From: DASUPK01 sp036265435
GTDB lineage: Bacteria; Actinomycetota; Thermoleophilia; Solirubrobacterales; 70-9
Reading direction: 5' to 3'
DNA: 17,527 nt
Assembly: GCA_036265435.1 (NCBI GenBank)
Contig: DATAPB010000082.1
Span: 1 to 17,527 of the forward strand
In this document: in pieces, positions 14,432-17,527 of the stretch
Layout of the letters: each line of letters opens with the position of its first letter
How positions within the stretch are numbered: position 1 is the first letter of the stretch
The notes under the pieces: model-generated
Database searches by the model: none
What the model saw: only the letters and a program-made list of their open reading frames with translations
What the model was told of the DNA's origin: nothing
Translations under genes and position numbers: made by a program

Positions 14432-15132
14432 ATGGAAGCGCACTTCGCGAGGGTCAAGACCGGCCTCGCTGAGATCTTCCTGGGTGATTGGCATCCCGTC
14501 CTGCGGGACCCGCTCGACCTCTTCCGCCTGAGCTTCGTCGTCGGCGCCGTGATCTTTGCGCTCCAGGGCGATTGGGATGCGGCGGTGCGCCTCTTCCTTC
14601 CGGCCGTCGCCGTCCTCGCGGTCAGGGCGCTCAACATCCCGCGCCCGATCGACTGGTGTTCAACCTCGCCATGTTCTTTCAGGGGTTGGGCAACGCACTT
14701 CATCTCTTCAGCGAGTTCTGGTGGTACGACAACACCGTCCACATCACCCTGCCGATGAGCCTGGCCCCGATTCTCTACATCGCCTTTGCGCGCATCGACA
14801 TCGTGCCCGACCCCAAGGAGCGGGTGGGTGAAACGGCTGAGGTCGTCGGCATGGCCTTGATCACGGCCTGTCTCGGAGTAACCGCGGCCAGCTTCTACGA
14901 GATCTATGAGTGGGCCGTGGATCACTGGTTCGGCCAACACCTCTTCATCGGCGAGACCGACACGATCACCGACCTGTTCGACGGCTTCCTGGGCGCGGGC
15001 ATCGGCGGCGCCTTCCTCGGGGTGTGGGCGCTGGCGCGCTACACGACCCGGCGGCTTCCCCGGAGGGTCGAGCGGCGCGTTCTCTCAGCCTCAGGCAGTC
15101 GCCGCTGGGAGGCGCAGTCGCCGGACGAGTAG
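14432..15132 (+). pseudogene. YjdF/DUF2238-like membrane protein, broken by a one-base frameshift
   Basis: Two reading frames together give one protein. The first, from ATG 14432, covers about 74 residues (GLAEIFLGDWHPVLRDPLDL then two hydrophobic helices, ending RALNIPRPID). At about 14653 the similarity jumps to another frame (LVFNLAMFFQGLGNALHLF, FWWYDNTVHITLPM, YEIYEWAVDHWFGQ, DTITDLFDGFLGAGIGGAF) and runs to TAG 15130-15132. Restoring one C at GAC|CTGGTG would make a single frame of about 234 aa. The D-N-T-V-H, E-I-Y-E-W and D-T-x-x-D-L-x-x-G-x-x-G-A-x-x-G motifs are those of the YjdF/DUF2238 membrane family. Without repair, the first frame stops at 14758. No homopolymer is present at the break. 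An ATG at 14393 or 14423 is also possible as start. The last 42 bp overlap the convergent gene. Confidence 0.75.
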
Positions 15133-15735
15133 CGCGGCCGCCATCCCCCCGAGGAGGATGGAGGCGAACGCCGCGAGAATCGTCAGGGACGACCCGGACG
15201 CCAGGCCCTGACCGAGGAGCGCATATGGAGCCGTCTTGAGCAGAGCACCGACTGCGATCGCCGCGACGAAAGAGCGCACGCTCGCGGGCGAGAGGCCGGC
15301 GACGTAGTGCAGGCCGGTGACCGGCACGCCGGGCATCAGCCGCGCCGCAAGGAGCGCGACGAAACCCCTCTGTTCGACCAGGGCGTGCAGCTTCGCGAGC
15401 CTCCTGCTCCGCAGCATCCATGGCTCGACCTGCGCGTGTCCGACCGAGCGTGCCAGCCCGAAGGCGACGAGCCCACCGAGCACGGCACCGGCGACGGCGA
15501 CCGCGACCCCACCTGCCGCGCCGAAGGCCAGCCCGCTCGCTGCGGCCAGGAGCGTGCCCGAGAACATCGCGGGCGTCAGCAGCGCCCAGGCGGCGAGCGC
15601 CACGATTGGGGCGGCGAGGCCCAATCCGAGGATGTCGGAGCGCAGCTCGGCGGGGGAATGCGGGAGGAACAGCGCTCCCAACGCGAAGGCAAGAGCGATG
15701 ACGCAGATCAGGCCGACCAGGCCGGGTGAGCGCAT
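15091..15735 (-). CDS. TVP38/TMEM64 (VTT/DedA-type) membrane protein
   Basis: 214 aa polytopic membrane protein with about five to six hydrophobic segments. The segment LLAARLMPGVPVTGLHYVAGLS (about 129-150) matches the VTT-domain signature (R-L-x-P-x-x-P-x-x-x-x-N/H-Y-x-A-G-L), and an AASGLAFGAAGGVAVAVAGA stretch is the Gly-rich half of the domain. These proteins are linked to lipid scrambling or undecaprenyl-phosphate recycling, and the exact role here is unknown. It has no ribosome site; a -10 hexamer (TAACCT on this strand) ends 6 nt before the ATG. Its 3' end overlaps the 3' end of the convergent broken gene by 42 bp. Confidence 0.85.
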   Translation of the reverse strand: MRSPGLVGLICVIALAFALGALFLPHSPAELRSDILGLGLAAPIVALAAWALLTPAMFSGTLLAAASGLAFGAAGGVAVAVAGAVLGGLVAFGLARSVGHAQVEPWMLRSRRLAKLHALVEQRGFVALLAARLMPGVPVTGLHYVAGLSPASVRSFVAAIAVGALLKTAPYALLGQGLASGSSLTILAAFASILLGGMAAALLVRRLRLPAATA

Positions 15736-15740
15736 CGAGC

Positions 15741-15747
15741 TAGGTTA
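15741..15747. promoter_or_regulatory. Shared bidirectional -10 element TAGGTTA between two leaderless genes
   Basis: The seven bases TAGGTTA give TAGGTT on the plus strand (15741-15746, 7 nt before ATG 15754) and TAACCT on the minus strand (15742-15747, 6 nt before the ATG whose first base is 15735). The two starts are separated by only 18 bp, with no Shine-Dalgarno sequence on either side. A single symmetric -10 could therefore serve both genes. Confidence 0.6.
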
Positions 15748-15753
15748 GCCACG

Positions 15754-16821
15754 ATGCCCGAGCTGTCCTGCGTAGCGCACGTCCACAGCACCTACTCGGA
15801 CGGCACCGCCAGCGTGCCCGAGCTGCTCGAGGCGGCGCGCAACGCCGGAGTCGAAGCGTTGCTCCTCACCGACCACGACACCCTCGCCGCCCGCCGCGAC
15901 GGCTGGGAGGGTGAGCATGACGGAGTCTTCCTGCTGGTCGGCGTCGAGGTCAGCCCCAAGCGCGGCCACTATCTGGCGTTCGGCGTCGAGGAGCCGATTG
16001 CTCATCGCGGGCTCTCGGCTCCGGAGATCGCCGCCGAGGTTCGAGCCGCGGGCGGGGTCGGGTTCGCCGCCCATCCCTTTTCGCGCGGCGGCCAGATGCT
16101 GGTCCCGTCGATCGCACGCCGAATCGTGCTGCCGCATGACTGGGGCGGGCTCGAGGAGGAGCGGGGTCTGGACGGCATCGAGCTCTGGAGCGTTCTCACG
16201 GACGCGGCCGAGGCCTGGCGGACCCCAGCCGAGGCGGTGCGCTGGCTGCGGCATCAGGAGGCGGCGGTAGCCGTCGGCCCGCCCGCGCGCCACCTCGCCA
16301 TCTGGGACTCGCTATCAGCTCGCCGGCGGGTGCCGGCGATCGGGGGCCTCGACGATCACCAGCGCGGCATCCGGTTCCGCGGCCAGGTCCTCTCGCCGGT
16401 GCCCCACGAGCGGACCTTCAACCTCCTGCGCACCCATCTGGTCTGCGATCGCCCTCTCGGCGGCGAGACCGAGACGGACCGCGGGACGATCATCCGCGCG
16501 CTGCGGGCGGGCGCGGCATGGTTGCACTCCCCGATCGTGGCGCCCGCGGACGGGTGCCGGTTCTGGGCGGAGCGCGGCGACGGCTCGAGCGTAGAGATGG
16601 GCGCGGAGGGCGCGGTCGCGCCCTCGGTGCTCCACCTGCGCCTGCCGCGTTCCGCCGAGGTGAGCATGATCCGCGACGGTGAGCCGGTTCACGCCGACCG
16701 CGCGGATCGGCTCGACCTGGAGATCTCCCAGCCCGGCGCCTACCGGGTCGAGGCGAGAGTCGACGGTCGCTTCTGGCTGCTCTCGAACCCCGTGCATCTG
16801 CGGGCCGGACGCGCCTCCTAG
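15754..16821 (+). CDS. PHP-domain metal-dependent phosphoesterase
   Basis: 355 aa. The PHP fold is a multi-metal phosphoesterase barrel. Its metal ligands are visible: H9 and H11 in AHVHSTYSDG, D16, D40/H41/D42 in LLTDHDTL, E65 in VGVEVS, H72, H107 in FAAHPFSRGG, and D200/D201/H202 in GGLDDHQRG. The C-terminal ~100 residues form an added beta-rich domain (RLPRSAEVSMIRDGEPV, then YRVEARVDGRFWLLSNPV), seen in some actinobacterial PHP proteins. Substrate is unknown; nucleotide or sugar phosphates are possible. The ATG at 15754 is the only start fitting the HxH motif, with a leaderless-type -10. A second PHP protein lies at 17168, but of a different subfamily. Confidence 0.87.
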   Translation: MPELSCVAHVHSTYSDGTASVPELLEAARNAGVEALLLTDHDTLAARRDGWEGEHDGVFLLVGVEVSPKRGHYLAFGVEEPIAHRGLSAPEIAAEVRAAGGVGFAAHPFSRGGQMLVPSIARRIVLPHDWGGLEEERGLDGIELWSVLTDAAEAWRTPAEAVRWLRHQEAAVAVGPPARHLAIWDSLSARRRVPAIGGLDDHQRGIRFRGQVLSPVPHERTFNLLRTHLVCDRPLGGETETDRGTIIRALRAGAAWLHSPIVAPADGCRFWAERGDGSSVEMGAEGAVAPSVLHLRLPRSAEVSMIRDGEPVHADRADRLDLEISQPGAYRVEARVDGRFWLLSNPVHLRAGRAS

Positions 16822-16824
16822 ACT
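16819..16824 (+). promoter_or_regulatory. -10-like element (TAGACT) for zinc-ribbon gene, overlapping stop codon
   Basis: TAGACT includes the TAG stop of the PHP gene and ends 9 nt before GTG 16834. It fits the TANNNT pattern seen at other starts, though the gap is at the long end. Confidence 0.35.
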
Positions 16825-16833
16825 CGTGCTCGA

Positions 16834-16968
16834 GTGAGCCACGTCGTCAAGCCCAGGCCGGCCTGCCGTCATTGCGGCGCCACGCTCGTGCACGGCTGGA
16901 GCCGCTGCCCGCGCTGCGGACGCCGCTCGCTGCTCAGCCTGGTCCTGCCGAAGGGGCCGAGGGCCTGA
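16834..16968 (+). CDS. 44-aa zinc-ribbon protein
   Basis: From GTG 16834 the frame encodes 44 residues with two CxxC knuckles, C11-R-H-C14 and C25-P-R-C28, spaced 10 residues apart. This is a complete minimal zinc ribbon. The flanks are basic, and the tail is LLSLVLPKGPRA. It is short and has no ribosome site, so support rests on the paired CxxC motif, the upstream TAGACT and the fit between the neighbouring stop codons. It could be a nucleic-acid or protein-binding adaptor; the function is unknown. It ends 6 bp before the stop of a convergent small gene. Confidence 0.6.
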   Translation: MSHVVKPRPACRHCGATLVHGWSRCPRCGRRSLLSLVLPKGPRA

Positions 16969-16974
16969 GCGCGG

Positions 16975-17124
16975 CTACCTGCGCAGCAGCACGTAGACGA
17001 GCGCGGCTGCGAAGGTGAGCTGGCCCACACCGAACGCCGTGCCCAGGTTCTTCGCGCCGAAGAGCTCGGCGACCCCGACCCCGATCGCGAAGGCGGCGAG
17101 CACGATGGCGAGCTTGGCGAGCAC
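16975..17124 (-). CDS. 49-aa two-helix membrane protein
   Basis: On the minus strand, GTG at 17124 opens a 49-residue frame with two hydrophobic segments (about 3-19 and 30-47) joined by a short loop containing ELFGAKNLG, and a basic RR end. There is no known family. A minus-strand TAGAGT (plus 17133-17138) ends 8 nt before the GTG, matching the local promoter pattern. The frame remains open further upstream, but without a better start. It fills the space between the zinc-ribbon gene and the divergent histidinol-phosphatase gene. Confidence 0.55.
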   Translation of the reverse strand: MLAKLAIVLAAFAIGVGVAELFGAKNLGTAFGVGQLTFAAALVYVLLRR

Positions 17125-17132
17125 GGAGCGGG

Positions 17133-17138
17133 ACTCTA
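17133..17138 (-). promoter_or_regulatory. Leaderless-type -10 element (TAGAGT, minus strand) for small membrane protein
   Basis: Read on the minus strand, TAGAGT fits TANNNT and ends 8 nt before the GTG at 17124. No -35 was recognised. Confidence 0.35.
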
Positions 17139-17154
17139 GATGGCGTTCGCCCGG

Positions 17155-17160
17155 TAGCTT
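17155..17160 (+). promoter_or_regulatory. Leaderless-type -10 element (TAGCTT) for HisJ-like gene
   Basis: TAGCTT ends 7 nt before GTG 17168, with no ribosome site between them. Confidence 0.45.
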
Positions 17161-17167
17161 GAGCCCG

Positions 17168-17527
17168 GTGCTGACGGATTACCACCTGCACCTGCGCCCG
17201 GACGACACCGGAGATGCGGCCGACTACTTCACCGAGGAGAACGTCGAGCGCTACCTCGCCGCCGCCGAGGAGCACGGCATCGATGAGCTCGGGGTCTCCG
17301 AGCACATCTACCGCTTCAGCCAGGCGCTCGAGGTCTGGCGCCACCCGTACTGGGAGGGCTCGGCCCGCGACGATCTCGACGTCTATGTGGAGTTCGTGCG
17401 GCAGACGCCGCTGCGGCTGGGCATCGAGTGCGACTTCGTCCCGGGCAGCGAGGATCGGATCGCAAACCTGCTCGAGCGCGACTTCGACTACGTCATCGGC
17501 TCCATCCATTTCCTGGGCGACCAAGGC
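17168..17527 (+). CDS. Histidinol-phosphatase-like PHP protein (HisJ type), 3' truncated by window
   Basis: The first 120 codons of a PHP-family protein that continues past the window. The opening TDYHLHL gives the H6-x-H8 pair, GVSEHIYRF (42-50) is the second metal motif, GIECDFVPG (85-93) supplies Glu87, and DYVIGSIHFLGD (107-118) supplies His114. This set and its spacing are typical of HisJ/HisK-type histidinol-phosphatases, which remove phosphate from L-histidinol phosphate in histidine synthesis. A related PHP phosphatase with another substrate cannot be excluded because the C-terminus is missing and no other his gene is in view. The GTG start directly precedes the motif. Confidence 0.8.
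   Translation, partial: MLTDYHLHLRPDDTGDAADYFTEENVERYLAAAEEHGIDELGVSEHIYRFSQALEVWRHPYWEGSARDDLDVYVEFVRQTPLRLGIECDFVPGSEDRIANLLERDFDYVIGSIHFLGDQG

Noticed and set aside
16934..17524. Minus-strand frame of 196 codons over the HisJ-like gene
   Set aside because: The plus strand carries the complete ordered set of PHP metal motifs, so the minus frame is a shadow.

Overview
The window is high-GC bacterial DNA, nearly all coding, with short intergenic gaps. The block radA-disA-carD-ispD and the GC-rich codon use point to an actinobacterium, probably a deep-branching soil lineage such as Thermoleophilia/Solirubrobacterales. That placement is inferred from gene order and style, not from a marker alignment. 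No rRNA, tRNA, CRISPR array, insertion sequence or phage gene was seen.

Region 1 (1-5782) is a co-directional metal-handling operon. It runs: a secreted DUF4331 protein with a C-terminal membrane anchor, a membrane-anchored TPR protein, a NicO/RcnA-type nickel-cobalt transporter with a large exported N-terminal domain, a Fur-family regulator with an unusual sensor region, and a second HupE/UreH/NiCoT-like metal transporter. From the TPR gene onward each gene overlaps the next or is 1 bp from it. A strong hairpin sits between the first two genes.

Region 2 (5783-8071) holds a divergent aldo/keto reductase lacking two of the four classical catalytic residues, a small three-helix membrane protein, and a SAM methyltransferase whose full-length frame appears to begin at CTG.

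Region 3 (8072-13869) is the housekeeping block. It encodes RadA (recombination), DisA (c-di-AMP synthase), CarD (RNA polymerase binding factor), IspD (isoprenoid synthesis) and a Kup potassium transporter. IspD has no usable start codon close to its first conserved residue. The proximity of a c-di-AMP synthase and a Kup transporter is functionally suggestive.

Region 4 (13870-17527) mixes strands. It holds a GSP17M-like stress/membrane protein (-), a YjdF/DUF2238-like membrane protein broken by a one-base frameshift (+), a TVP38/DedA-type membrane protein (-), a PHP-domain phosphoesterase (+), a 44-aa zinc-ribbon protein (+), a 49-aa two-helix membrane protein (-), and the start of a HisJ-like histidinol-phosphatase (+) that runs off the window.

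A cross-cutting pattern is leaderless-type promoters. At seven starts (AKR, radA, kup, both genes at 15735/15754, and both genes at 17124/17168) a TANNNT hexamer ends 6-8 nt before the start codon, and at an eighth (16834) it ends 9 nt before. Two such hexamers reuse the upstream gene's TAG stop. One divergent gene pair shares a single symmetric element (TAGGTTA) as the -10 for both directions.
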